Part shown: positions 23,553 through 34,635 of the stretch, piece by piece
How the letters are laid out: the number at the start of each line of letters is the position of its first letter
Numbering within the stretch: position 1 is the stretch's first letter
Assembly (NCBI GenBank): GCA_011109175.1
Contig: RDEW01000017.1
Location: 434,001 to 498,000, forward strand
From: Dicyema japonicum
Lineage: Eukaryota; Dicyemida; Rhombozoa; Dicyemidae
Length of the DNA: 64,000 bases
Direction: 5' to 3'
The notes under the pieces: generated by a model
What the model was told of the DNA's origin: nothing
The model's input: the letters and a program-made list of their open reading frames with translations, nothing else
Database searches by the model: none
Made by a program: the position numbers and the translations under genes

Positions 23553-24659
23553 TTAGTTTCTTATTAGAGTGAGTAACGCTCTTTGATAGTCCCCGCTTGT
23601 TTCCGCCTATAGATAAATCTTCACCAAAAAGACCTTTACTCTCAAAGTGAGACTCTCATCTGTTAATATACCGAAGCGTTCCTTGATTTGAACCATATCC
23701 ACCTCGCATCTCGATATTATAATTCTCGACAGTGTATCGTCGTTAGTACCGATTCCTTTCATTGCATCTGATAATTTTCTAGCAAAGAACCCAGGCTTAT
23801 CATCAACACATTGGACTATAAATTAAAATATCTCCAATACCTATGGCCAAATATGTTTTGAGAAGATTGCCACTCATTTCTTTCTTAAGTACATTCTCAA
23901 ATTGATCCCCCGTTCGTTTGAGGTATTCTTCAAAAAGTGCTCGGAGATGTGGAAATGACCGATTTGCCATTATTCTGTTGAACACCGACTCATCAGTCCC
24001 CCATTTTTCAGTCCCTGCATTTTGAAGGGCGTAAACATCTTCTATAACTTTATCTCTAAATACTAATTAATTAAATTAACTGGTCGCAAGTGTCCCCCAT
24101 TTCTCGCTTATTCTGTAAAAGTGATACGATTATTCTTCTAAAGTCTCCACTAATATCATCACAGATATCTTTTTCCAATGCTCGATCATACACTGAGGAA
24201 GTTAACAGACTGAATACTTTTTTCATAATTCATTTTTATGGCTTCAAGCTGTTGGCTGGTCCTCGTGCAAATAATTTCAATCAAAGCCTCTTCATCACTT
24301 CCCAAACCCTACAATGTGAAAAAAATGAATCGACTTTGATTGCTTTATTAAGCTGTCTTGTGTCGTAATCAACTTCCTCTTCTAAAAGACCGAGGAGCAC
24401 TTTTCTAAAATTTCCATTTGTTTCTCCGTGAATGTCTCCTTTTAAGTCCTTTAAGGTCAATTTGATTGAAGTACCCGCCCGTAGTTTGATTTGTACTGTT
24501 CAGCTATTACCTGCCTTTGAAAATTCGTCCTTGTACACAAAATATTTATTAGCGCCTTCTCGTTGGTTCCTATATCTATGATCTTCCAATACCTATTCCT
24601 TTCATTGCCTTCCGCAAAATTGAGGCATCCAATTCTGGATTCAAATCTTTGACTTCCAT
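23553..24659 (-). CDS. Annexin (four-repeat calcium-dependent phospholipid-binding protein)
   Basis: A complete annexin core of about 309 residues in eight exons. All seven introns are in phase: 24570-24592, 24449-24474, 24309-24334, 24193-24217, 24056-24080, 23816-23840 and 23607-23633 (23 to 27 nt). The four repeats carry type II calcium loops: KAMKGIGTNEKAL (repeat 1), GLGSDEEALIEIICTR (repeat 2), KWGTDESVFNRIMANRSFPH (repeat 3) and AMKGIGTNDDTLSRIIISR (repeat 4). Each repeat ends in the usual acidic cap region (SGDFRR, MSGNLLKT, TSGDYQRALL). The protein would bind anionic membranes when calcium rises, for example in membrane traffic or repair. The ATG at 24659 is a minimum start: the codons just upstream (SGTV before the Met) also look annexin-like, so a short N-terminal exon may lie further up. 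Subfamily cannot be named. Clean frames argue for a live gene. Confidence 0.93.
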
Positions 24660-24721
24660 GACAGTTCCTGATTGCTAAGAATAAATGATTAAAGTTTCCT
24701 CATAGTTCCTGCTCATATAAT

Positions 24722-25030
24722 GGGTAATTCAATATCGTACTTTTAACAATAAGACAATCAAATTGCGCTCACAAACCGCAATTAAATTTTCCGATTGCAT
24801 TCTGACGTTATCAACCACTAACACATTTAAATTTCGAATTATGAGAGCTGCTTTTGGCTTGCTCTTGGCTTCTACCAAATCATGATAGAGTGTCTTCGAA
24901 AGGTTTAATTTGAGGAAATTTTTAAAATAGTGTACTTACTATTACGATCATCATGGAATTAATCACTAACCCTTGTCCCACTACAACTAGAGTGCATTTG
25001 TCAAAATCCACTAAGGAATAATCCAGTGAC
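24722..25030 (-). CDS. Possible gene upstream of annexin, unknown product
   Basis: On the minus strand two open blocks are joined in phase by a 46-nt GT-AG gap. The first reads VDFDKCTLVVVGQGLVINSM; the second reads TLYHDLVEAKSKPKAALIIR and then NLNVLVVDNVRMQ. The gap is longer than typical introns here and the family is unknown. It might be the 5' region of another gene or a transposon remnant. Confidence 0.25.
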
Positions 25031-25039
25031 GTGGGGAAA

Positions 25040-26700
25040 GTGGACAAGATTTTATTTTATTTTTAGAATGAGAAAAAACATCGGAGAGCTTTAATGGCGA
25101 ACTTAGCAATGCAGAATTTAGTTTTTTAATAATCATGAATATAACCGAAAGATGTGTTTTCCAGTCCCCTCAGTTGGAGTAGGATGTATATTTTTCAAGA
25201 ATCTGCCGTTGTGAGGACTCCTCCACTGGAGTATGGAAGAGAAGGATCTTTTTTGGATTCCGGACAGGCATTATGCGTCTCCTGATTTCGGTGGATCTAA
25301 TGACGCCTTAGGAATTAACCTTAACGAAGAGATTTATTCGATTTTACTACGAAATTACTCACGAACACTAGGTGAGTGACGCACATCGTTATCCTTAAGA
25401 TTATTAGGAAAACATGAGAATAAGATTTATCGTTTAATTAAGCGATCCTGGTGCTTACGGTTCACTTCTTCCTACGGTTTGTCATGGAATTTAACAGTAA
25501 TCACCATGAAGGGAATAACTGATAAAAAACTTAAGTTCTCCAGATAATCGACCAGGCAGCTTAGTGGTTAGAATGTCACTTTATAAAAATTCTTCTGAAT
25601 TAGATTGTCTATACTAGTTACTCCAACTAAAATCTTTTTCATTTTCTCAGTTCCTTATCTTCCTTCATTCCACTAAATAGTAGATATGTTATCCACCTGT
25701 CTCCTTATTTTGGCATGAGCTATTTCTTATTACTCAGAGACCAATCCTAAACCAAGATTTGATCTCCAAAATGTTATTTTTGTCTCATTTTGTAAACTTT
25801 AATTTAGACTTCTTTAAAGTCAGGGATCAGTCTCATATGAATCCGAACCTCGATTTGATTCCAAAAATATCATTAGTCATTTTAAACTAATGACTTTATC
25901 GACTTATTGTAATTCGAGGACCAGTCCCTTATCATCCAAAGATTACTTTGATATTAGAAGGATCAAGTTACCCAATTTCTGGATTGCCTGTTTATAAAAT
26001 TGACTTTTTGCATTGTTTCCTTTTTATAACTGTGGTAGAAGAACCATAGCTCATTGTAGCGTCTCGTTCTAATGCTTTGCCACAGGAGCTATCTCATTTT
26101 AAAGGTGGGTTAAAGAAACAAAATTATCTCATTCACCTCCAGCAGATTAAGCAAAGCCGGTGGGTAACGGGAAAGTTACTACTAAAGCTGATGTTTTCAG
26201 GAGTTACAGTGACAAATATACATACTGTCGAGTCTATTTATCTATTAATCTTTACCAAGGTTAGAAACTTGAGTTATCAAAAAATTAGTATTAATGGACT
26301 TTTGGTATGCCATGGTCACATTAAAGCACGTCCAATTCAAGAAACTAACAACAATTTCATTTTCTTCCACTTGTTCCTGTCGCAAGCAAATATCTGTAGT
26401 CCACTGGGTGCATGAAGGCAACGTTGCTGATGAATAAATTATTCACCTGGCTGAAGATTCCTGTTCTTCCCCATGAAGGTTTTCTTCACACGACTTCGAG
26501 TTCAAAGTTGTCATTCAGATCCGCAGCAATCAATAATAATAAGGGATTTTCATTTCACATTACACCATTGACAAATCCTAAGCCATAATTTTTCAAAACA
26601 ATAGACAGGAAAACAAGATGATAGTCTCCATCCAACTTTCTTCGAGTCCATTGACCAGTTTAGTCTCCTAAAGGCATCCGAACGCTACTTTGATTCCTCT
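25040..26700. other. Repeat-derived and unassigned DNA
   Basis: 25150-25330 is a weak relative of repeat R2 (CTCCTCCACTGGAGTATGG, GGATCTTTTTTGGATTCCGG). 25430-25530 shows another family B 3' end remnant (AAGCGATCCTGGTGC). At 26077-26415 a 112-codon plus frame is open but matches nothing I know and lacks a splice context. Nothing else is supported. Confidence 0.35.
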
Positions 26701-26705
26701 ATATC

Positions 26706-27545
26706 AGTGGTTCTCAACCTTTTTTGGTCGCGGACTCCTAACATATTTATACAACTTTTTTGTCAAAAAATTATTACTTTTCTAAAAACACAATTTATTA
26801 TTAAAAAAGGAAATAAAATTCATCAGATGATGTATAATATTCTTGCTTCCAAGAACAGAAGCATTCAATCAGCGACTCAGTTGGCTCAACAAATGCTCGA
26901 CAACTTGGAACTATGGCTCTCGAAGCGGAGACTTGACACATCAGCAGCAAAGTCCTTTGTCACACTGTTTACCACCTACAAGAGACAGCTCTGTATCGAA
27001 CCAAAAGTCTTTATGAAGAACGAAGCTATCTCTATTAACAAAACACCGAAGATTCTGGGAGTAACCTTTGATCAGGGACTCACCTTTATCCGGCATGTTG
27101 AAAACAAAGTAACTTCTGCTCTGAAAAAAATGAGAATTTTAAAAGTGCTCTCAAAAACACTTAGAGATCAAACAGGGATCCTTGCCACGATTTACAAACA
27201 ATATATCAGACCAACGATGACATATGCAAGTCCTTCATGGGCAATGCAAATGTCACGATCTTCCACATTGAAACTATCTGCAATCGAGGAGACTGCAATA
27301 AAGTTAATTGGACCAGATCACAATATCCAACCCATTGAAAACTTTTTAATCGAACTAAAACGGAAACTATTGAAGGAAGCTATTCTACCGAGCTGCCCTC
27401 TATTCCAAATACAATCGAATTATCTACAATAATACAAAAATTTTGAACCGATGCCATGTCCAATGAGAAGAGCTGTTCAGGATTCTCGACCTCGCAGGAC
27501 TCGTCCTCACCTTTGTCGGTCTGGGATCACTTAGTTAGATGAGAA
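26706..27545 (+). mobile_element. LINE family B RT fragment, abutting a hAT-like end
   Basis: CAGTGGTTCTCAACCTTTTT at 26706 is the classic hAT transposon terminus. From about 26830 the frame reads TQLAQQMLDNLELWLSKRRL, then AKSFVTLFTTYKRQLCI, KILGVTFDQGLTFIRHV and YIRPTMTYASPSWAMQM, the thumb and C-terminal region of a jockey-like RT. The catalytic palm is missing. The 3' end (27440-27545) matches the repeat at 4300-4400 and is followed by a TAA microsatellite (27585-27600), a typical LINE tail. Confidence 0.75.
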
Positions 27546-27609
27546 CTTTTATTTCTTTCTCTTTGACCCAGTGATCTTGGGGTAATAATAATAATGTGTA
27601 ATAAAATTA

Positions 27610-28640
27610 GATACTTTGCCCTAATGAGCCCCGAGTGACATAAGGACGAATTGAAAACTTAAAGTTTCACAGTTTTGGTTCCAACGTATCGGCCTTTGCG
27701 GTACGGATACAAGGCAAGTGACTTTCTGCATTAGGTTTGATGGAGATAAACCTAAAGCCCGGTACTTTTCACTTTGCTGAGGAACGAACACTAAATACCC
27801 ACCATGACGTTTAAACTCTTATTTTATTCGCTAGGGATAAGTTAGTAAATTAAACTTCTCAAGTGATGCAAATTAGTAAGCAGTTCTCATGATTGAGAGC
27901 GCATTTTCTCTTACAATTTGTATGGAAATGAGTTCAATCAGCAATCCATCTTCTGAACTATCTCTCCTTCCTAATGCACTCAATAATTTAATGGAAACTA
28001 TAAAATAGAGTGATTTGGGTATTAAAAACCTAAAGGTTTAGAATGCAACTGGTTTGAAACTAACTGTTTTTCCTAAAATCGACTATTTTTTACTTAAGGC
28101 TTTGACTCCCACTTAAAAATCCTCAAAAACCCTTCTATTATTAAAAGAAGAGCTAGTAGCTCCACCCCTCTAATTCTCTACTCATTCAGATCAATCGCCC
28201 TAACTTTTCAAAAAATAGTGGAATTGGAGACTCAGCTACAGAACACCAAAGGCATTCAAATTTGCTTCGGTAAACAAGGTACCAAATAGCATGTCTTAGA
28301 ATTCGTATGCCAACGGTTCTGATCGAAAAACGGATATTCTATGTACCTAGTCACTAATTGCCCTACTCGAAAGTGTAAAAAAAACTTTGAAGATCATCTT
28401 TCAGAAAGTACACACGATAGGTAGTAGTCAATGTGATTCTATGCATGTTCCTAACAAAATGAAAAAATTGATTCTTTAATTCGTCAAAAGGTCTACTAGC
28501 CATCAGAACTGAAGCGAATAAAAAGCCCAAATCTGCCATCTGCCGAGTTGCCAAACACTACAATGCCTCGAGAATCAGTCTTTTTGGCAGCAATCAAAAA
28601 CATCTCTTTCCACCGGCAATTATCACTTTAACAGTTTTAA
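27610..28640. other. No gene established
   Basis: No frame here combines length, composition and splice support. 28150-28600 contains several short plus-strand open blocks that might be decayed coding sequence, but I cannot assign them. Confidence 0.3.
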
Positions 28641-28642
28641 TA

Positions 28643-29400
28643 TACCGTATTTGCCGGTCTATAAGTCGACCTTTTTCTTTCAAAAATTGACCTCGACTTC
28701 TACACCGAGTCATGAAATTCAACTTCATATTCATCGCATCAAATGTGATGGTAATTACTACACTCTTCACAAAAAATTCTTGCAAAGATCAATCCAATTA
28801 TTGAAGTGAATGGCATAAAATGATATCTACGTAAACATTCAGTAATTATACTTACCATATCTCAACGAATGAAATACTCTGCGAAGTTCAAACTGCAAGT
28901 TGTAAACTTTGCCGAAGAAACTAACAACTGTGCTGCCTCAAGAAAGTTTGCCGTAAATGAGAAACTAGTAAGAGATTAAAAACGCAATGCAACAAGCTAG
29001 CAGTGATGCCAAGAAACTAATGTGATAACAGAGGGAAAAGCTGCCAGCACTTGAACAAGAACTTGTATGGTGGGTCGAAGAGCAACAAAGTGTGAATTCG
29101 TCGTAACAAAAAATATGATTCGTCTGCGAGCTTTTACTTGTGCCAAACAAAGCAAGACTACCGATTTCAAAAAAACTATAAGTTGGTATTAACGATTTTT
29201 AAAAATAAATGACCTTGTGCTACGTCAAAGAACTAAACTTGCTCAGAAACTGCCTGAATATTTGGAGAATTTATTGTTTTTTAACTAAAAATAAATCACT
29301 TTCTAAGAGTTTTCAGTGTTGTTAGTCTCTCTCGGCGCGTAATATCAGGGGGTACAAAGTAAATAGTAGGGGGTCGACTTATACACCGGCAAATATGGTA
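28643..29400 (+). mobile_element. pogo/Tigger-like DNA transposon relic with terminal inverted repeats
   Basis: The ends form a near-perfect inverted repeat of about 28 bases: CCGTATTTGCCGGTCTATAA at 28645, and its reverse complement counterpart CCATATTTGCCGGTGTATAA read inward from 29398. Both ends are flanked by TA (28643-28644 and 29399-29400), the target duplication of this superfamily. Inside, from ATG 28868, the plus strand encodes MKYSAKFKLQVVNFAEETNN, then CAASRKFAVNEKLVRD, the helix-turn-helix DNA-binding start of a pogo-like transposase. This is followed in broken frames by a CENP-B-like part (FLKINDLVLRQRTKLAQKLP). The DDE catalytic domain is absent, so the copy is non-autonomous. 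Confidence 0.85.
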
Positions 29401-29545
29401 ACTCCCAACATAAAACGCAATAAAATTATAACCACACGTGGGAAGAGTAAACAAGAACCAATACTAATACAAAGTCCTCAAAATATTACTAAAAAAGTAA
29501 CTCAAACACCTCAAGAATAAAAATTGAATTAAACTAGAAATTTGA

Positions 29546-30047
29546 TTACAGACGACGTCCTCGGCGTCCGCCCTTTCTTCTGGTGGAATCAGTTGGAATG
29601 GGGGTCACGTCTTGTATTCTGCCAATGTTAAGGCCACTACGTGCCAGAGCTCTAATAGCAGCCTGTCCTCCCTGGCCAATCATTCGCTTTCTACCACAAA
29701 TCAACTAAAAAAAAACTTGATCCCTCCAGGTCCCCTAATTCTGATATGGACGGCATTTATATTCCTCTTCTTAGCCTTTTCGGCAGCATCCTGGGCAGCC
29801 AACATAGCTGCGTAAGGAGTGGCCTCATCTCTGTCGCTGGTTACCTTCATTCCCCCAGTAATGCGACAGATGGTTTGACTAGTTAAATAAATTGAGGACA
29901 ATACCTACACGAGATGTCGGTTATGTGAATAAATGTGTCGTTCTTGCTGGAGTATATATGAGCCACTCCAAAAACAATGTCGGATCCAGGCAGTTGAGCA
30001 GTCTCAGCTGCTTCTACATTTTTCAGGCGAACTTTTTTGGGAGCCAT
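29546..30047 (-). CDS. RPS14: 40S ribosomal protein uS11 (RPS14)
   Basis: Small-subunit ribosomal protein uS11, which sits on the platform and contacts the 3' end of 18S rRNA and the mRNA exit region. Three exons are joined by two in-phase introns, 29879-29904 and 29691-29716 (26 nt each). The product is 149 residues, close to the 151 of human. Landmarks: start [89 protein letters not shown] and the Arg-rich end RRGRRL before TAA. The region around residues 100-112 ([14 protein letters not shown]) differs from the usual TGGN.TKTPGPG, losing the conserved TKTPGPG string, which is odd in such a conserved protein. The N-terminal extension is also divergent. Confidence 0.96.
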
Positions 30048-30534
30048 AATTCTATTAAATTAAATTTTCCCGATCGATACAAAAGGACACACTGAACAAA
30101 AATAATAAACGTGTATTTTTAAATTAATATTCAATATAAATTATGATTAATTAATATTTTATATAATTATGATATTTTCAGCTGCACTAAAAGTTTAAAA
30201 ACTTAAGCAATCAAAGTCTTTGTTTACATTAATAAATAAATAAAATTGAATAATGAAATAAAGGGGAACCAGCTCAGGGCCCAGAAGTTGAAGTCGAATC
30301 GTATGCTTAATCGTACTACGGGAGAAGTGTAGAAAGCTATTCCAAACATGTATATTTCTTCTGAGAAGGTTTATGTTCAAAGAGATGTGAACAACTTGAT
30401 AAAATTCTGCACGAAAATTTCATATAGGAGCACAGGAAGTCGGATACACTATTATTACGCAGAATATTGTCAAATACGCTCTTAGTCTCGTAGAGTGAAG
30501 GATACATTACATTTCTCAAAAACAACGTACTTTT

Positions 30535-31960
30535 ACGGACCAGACAACATTCCAGTTATTCTATTGAAAAATCTTGGAGACGAGGAGTTACCTTTCTAAT
30601 GTCGATTTTCAACCATTCGATTAACCAAAATGTGGTACCGTTATTATAGACACAGGCACTAATACAGCCAATACTGAAACCTAGAAGACCAAGAGATGAT
30701 TCAGCGTCTTTTAAACCTGTGTCACTACTATGTTCCATGTCAAAAATCCTGGAGAGGCTTGTGCTCAGGAGAATCAAAGAATTTTTACCAGAGAAACCTT
30801 TTCAACACGGATTCAAAAATGAAAGATCCAAATCTACATACAAACATTGACCGACTTCATTCGATTCGGATTTGCAAACAAGCCGAGACACTTTCAATCA
30901 GAGATCCCAAAGAAGCTAAACTTTGGATCATTAAATTCATAAGTGGACGAAGGGGAAGTGTATGCCTCGGAAGACTAAAATCCATTTCCGGTTGTAGGAA
31001 AAAAAGTCAAGTGGGAAAAAAGGTCAAGCGGAAAAAAAGTCAAGCTGAAAAAAAGTCAAGTTGTCTTTTTTTAGTTTATATCGCATTTTTGTGATACTAC
31101 TAGCATCTTTTAATTTTTAAAATTTTTTCAATACTTGACTTTTTTCCGCTTGACTTTTTTTCCCCTTACGTACTTGACTTTTTTTCCGCACTCCTCCATT
31201 TCACGTCTCCTCTCCAACGGAGTACCTCAAGGATCTCCTTTATCCCTGGTATGTTTAACCTCTTTCTGGCCGATCTCATGACTCTGGAATCTGACAATGA
31301 TGTTCTACTCTCTTATGCGGATGATATTGTTCTGGCTTCTCGAAATCGGGCATTCAGAAGGCCACAGAAAGGATACAAATTTACCTGGACCAGCTTAACG
31401 CCTGGATAGTGGAAACCCGGCTCATTGTGAATGCAGAGAAGTCGTCCACGTCCTTTTTTACTTCGGACAAAAGATTGGAAGGAAGACAGTCACCTTGAAG
31501 TTAAACAAGGTCGACATTCCTTTCAACAAATGTCAACGATCTTGGATATGATACTCGAAATGCATCACCACACTTAAAAATATTCTTGTGAAATGTGAAA
31601 AGAAAGCGAATGTACCAAAAAGTTTATCGGAATGTGGAATATTGGTACTCACCCGATCCTGATAAACGTTCACAGACAATGCACCGATCAATGTTTTATT
31701 ACATGCATACGGCTCGTGGGGACCGAGCATACCTTGCATATATAAGGAAGATCGAAGAAATGCAAAAGAGGGCTTTCAGAGTAACGGAGCATTGGAGTTG
31801 TAGATATCACCGAATCAGACCAACGCCTCTGGAGGCCCTTATGAAACTAGACTACAGATTACGGGTATGCGGCCCCGTAAATTCAGTCAGTCGTCCTGAA
31901 ACGATCATTCGCAGATATGAAGAAAAACAAAGTTGACGTCCGTCGCTTTTGGATTGCATC
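30535..31960 (+). mobile_element. LINE (family E) reverse transcriptase, interrupted by a small transposon
   Basis: From 30535 the frame reads GPDNIPVILLKNLGDEELPF, later KSWRGLCSGESKNFYQRNLF, then AKLWIIKFISGRRGSVCLGR and LKSIS up to 30988. The RT resumes at 31203 with LLSNGVPQGSPLS, then a block around YADDIVLAS (near 31315-31340), and ends with QKRAFRVTEHWSCRYHRIRP and LEALMKLDYRLRV near 31860. Several frameshifts occur after the palm. The 206-bp interruption is listed separately. Confidence 0.75.
30989..31194. mobile_element. 206-bp inverted-repeat element (MITE-like) with 8-bp target duplication
   Basis: Both ends consist of repeated GGAAAAAAAGTCAAG-type units pointing outward: four on the left (30997-31062) and their complements on the right (31131-31190), around an AT-rich centre. 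The element is flanked by TCCATTTC at 30981-30988 and 31195-31202. Removing one copy plus the element restores the LINE reading frame across the RT motif upstream of GVPQGSPLS, which pins the boundaries. An 8-bp duplication is used by hAT, P, Merlin and some Mutator elements; no transposase is present to decide. Confidence 0.85.
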
Positions 31961-32079
31961 CGGGTCACGTAATAATTAGTTAAGATTTACCTGTAGAAAC
32001 AACATGTCTTTAATTCTTGTTTCAGTTAGGTCATTGAAGGATGCTTAGGATTTGCTAAGTCATTGAAGTGATCTTGAAT

Positions 32080-32540
32080 GTAGGTTTTTTTTACCCCAAG
32101 ATCACCGGATTAGTAAAGTTAAAAGTTAACTACTAACTAAGTGATCCGTTTTCCGGGTTCTGCTCTCGTTCGGGTCCTCGAAGATCCAACAGAATTGGTA
32201 GAAACGGGGATTTCCCGCATTTTCTAGATAGTCAGATATAGAGAGTGAAAGCGGACAGCCGTTTTTATTGCCCACTGTAGAAATGACTTCACTCTCCACC
32301 TTAGGTGTTCTTTAACATTCAATACGTTATCCACAGTTATCTTATTTATTATTTTCAAGGCAGCAAGTTGTGCGGCTTCTAATTTTTGAAACGACGATTC
32401 AGAAATCATCGAGCTCCAGAGGGACATGCATATTTGATTACTGGCAGTATGTATTATCTGTAAATTTTCTGTAGTAAGAAGTGTTGTGCCCGATTGGTGA
32501 TCGTAGATTACAACGGTTATTAATCGGAAGCTCACATTTT
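32080..32540 (-). mobile_element. LINE thumb/C-terminal fragment
   Basis: The minus frame from 32535 reads ICMSLWSSMISESSFQKLEA, then AAQLAALKIINKITVDNVLN and HLRWRVKSFLQWA, the C-terminal region of a jockey-like LINE. 32080-32110 (TTTACCCCAAGATCACCGGA) resembles the inverted form of the tail near 27570, suggesting related 3' ends. Confidence 0.55.
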
Positions 32541-32832
32541 GAGTTTTTTGAAGCTATTGTAGATTTGATATAAAAGCTTGACTAAGTAGTTTTGACGAGG
32601 TGTTTAAATATAAGTTAAAGGTGTTTTTTGTCCTAATTTGACTCAAGAAATAACACATAGAGTAAATGGAATATAACCCTAAGTAATCATTATAAGCAAA
32701 ATTAATTTTAAAAATTTCGTCATTTTCGCCCAATTAGTCTATTTATTTGATTAAAAATATTTTGTTAATTTTTCATTTTTTGTTCAAAATCACTTGAATA
32801 CAGCATCAGACAACAGCTAACTAAATGTTTTT

Positions 32833-32958
32833 TCAGTCATAAGTAGTTGCTCTTAGAATTGAAAGCGCATCTTTGACGCAGTCTAAATTAATCGCAGACT
32901 TCTCACATTTTCTTTTAAAACCAACAACATTAAAATATTCATCAATATCCTCCATCAT
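32833..32958 (-). CDS. Short open frame, possible small protein or exon
   Basis: An ATG-ATG start at 32958 opens 41 codons (MMEDIDEYFNVVGFKRKCEK, ending SILRATTYD) before TGA 32833-32835. Composition is like a soluble charged protein, not like the nearby LINE debris. No flanking exon was found. Confidence 0.25.
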   Translation of the reverse strand: MMEDIDEYFNVVGFKRKCEKSAINLDCVKDALSILRATTYD

Positions 32959-33064
32959 TTTAAAAATAAAATTCACGTTGCTCTTTGGCTAGCCATTGAT
33001 GTCTGTTTAGAACACCGATTCCGATAAGGTGATATGGTTAAAAAGAAAGACTACATCGATGGTC

Positions 33065-33320
33065 ATGCAGACGGAGGCCGAGAGATTCCCTCATCACGCC
33101 GTGTTAAACTCGAATCTGCTCATGTTCCGCAGCGAGTACTACTGAAGATTCGAAAAAAAGAATTAAGCCGGATAACAAAACTATTCTGTTGGAGTTTTTC
33201 GGCTAGGTTTTGATGTCTGGAAAGGACTACATTTACTCTCATGCAGATTCCTTGCCGCCATGCTAAACTTGAGTCTGCTCATGTTCCGCAGCGAGTACTA
33301 CTGAAGATTCGAAAAGAAGG
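33065..33320 (+). repeat. Direct duplication, about 80-95 bp copies spaced about 160 bp
   Basis: TCTGCTCATGTTCCGCAGCG and the following ACTGAAGATTCGAAAA occur at 33116-33152 and again at 33276-33316, with similarity running upstream through GCCGTGTTAAACT / GCCATGCTAAACT and ATGCAG. The spacing between copies is about 159 bases. Confidence 0.8.
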
Positions 33321-33796
33321 ATGTAACGCAGCATTGGGGATCGGTTCGCATTCCATCAGGTCTCCGTTGAGACGTAGCGTTCTTGGAAAGTTGGTTTAAT
33401 ACCATTTTGACGTTGACGTATTAAGGATTCTGGATTCAAAGCTTGGTGTTCTAACGTAATCAGTAGAACAATTATTATTAAGCACTCTCGCCCTGCGATG
33501 GTACAAAGCATGTGGAACTTGAGAAACTAGTACAAAGTCATCTTCTTCTACTTGCCCTTGTCATACAAAAACTCTCATAGTCAACTCTCTAACAAGACCA
33601 AGAACATAAGACAAGCCAGCTGATTCATATATCATAAACACTTTTTTAATTCTAAAATAAAATAGAATGTATTATTCTAAGAATATTTGGTGTATTAAAG
33701 TCAGCCTGCCTAACTTGAAATTAATCAAAGACTCCCGAAAAAATATATTTACTTGAACATTTTTTGATATTTTTTTTTGTTAAATTTTAAAGTTAA

Positions 33797-34330
33797 TTGA
33801 GATCGAATTCAGTCCCTGCAAATATAATAATGGAAAATTACTTTAACAATGAGAACAAACCATCGTTCAGAGGAAGGCCTAGAGTCACCCTTCCTGTGGC
33901 TCTAAACAAGGATCTTAATGGAATTGGAAGAAAACTTGAATCTGCAGAAGATCTAGAAGATCAACGAACAGATGCGCAAAGCAGAGGGCGATGGAGACGC
34001 CCAGTGAAGCAAATTTCGAAACACACAAACGGGACCTTATTTTATTATGATAATCCGGATAAATTGAAAAAGAAGTTAATATCGATTAATTAAGTGTATC
34101 CAGTCCATTGTCATAGAAACAGAATCCTTTCAATATCATACAAGTCCATCCGATTCAAAGGAAAAGGTAGAATTCTTCTATTTCTTGCAGCTATGAGAAC
34201 CCTTATAATGAATTAGGGATAAAAATGATCCTTTTTCATGCCAACATCAAGATCATCTGAGACAGGTGGATCACAAGATTCCACCACATTAAAAAGAAAC
34301 GAGGAAAAACAGAATAAACAAAAAGAAATA
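33797..34330 (+). mobile_element. LINE family A C-terminus with repeat R2 copy 3 as its 3' end
   Basis: The frame 33797-34060 reads VPANIIMENYFNNENKPSFR, then GRPRVTLPVALNKDLNGIGR and GRWRRPVKQISK, matching the C-terminal module at 6308-6763. The R2 repeat (34085-34330) follows at once and ends in an A-rich tail, so R2 may be the 3' UTR of one LINE subfamily. Confidence 0.65.
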
Positions 34331-34348
34331 ATTCAGCGACGGCCCTAA

Positions 34349-34635
34349 CTACGTGTATTCCCTTTCAGGTTTTCTAGCGAGATTCGCACATATAGCTAGT
34401 AGCGCTTGCGGAGATCTCCAATGCGTGTCAAAATCCAATTTTCTAGTCGACCCGCGAATTCAAACTTCAAGGGCGCTATGGAACTATAAGTTCTTACTGC
34501 AAGTTGGACAAACATAACATTGTCTTGTAGGACAGCAAAAAATGTGTTCACAAAAGTTAAAAATTTGAATGAGAAAATATTCCAAATTTGCCAGGAGATT
34601 GATAGACCATCCAAGAGTTTACTAATGAATCCCAT
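34349..34635 (-). CDS. Small predicted membrane protein, two exons, unknown family
   Basis: ATG at 34635 begins MGFISKLLDGLSISWQIWN, then a hydrophobic helix FSFKFLTFVNTFFAVL. A 23-nt GT-AG intron (34443-34465) joins SSIAPLK in phase to KLDFDTHWRSPQALLAICA and NLARKPEREYT, ending at TAG 34349-34351. The product is 87 residues: a short N-terminus, one membrane segment and a charged tail. The membrane helix placement loosely recalls small ER selenoprotein-K-like proteins, but no shared motif is strong enough to name it. An in-frame extension upstream to about 34698 lacks an ATG. Confidence 0.5.
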
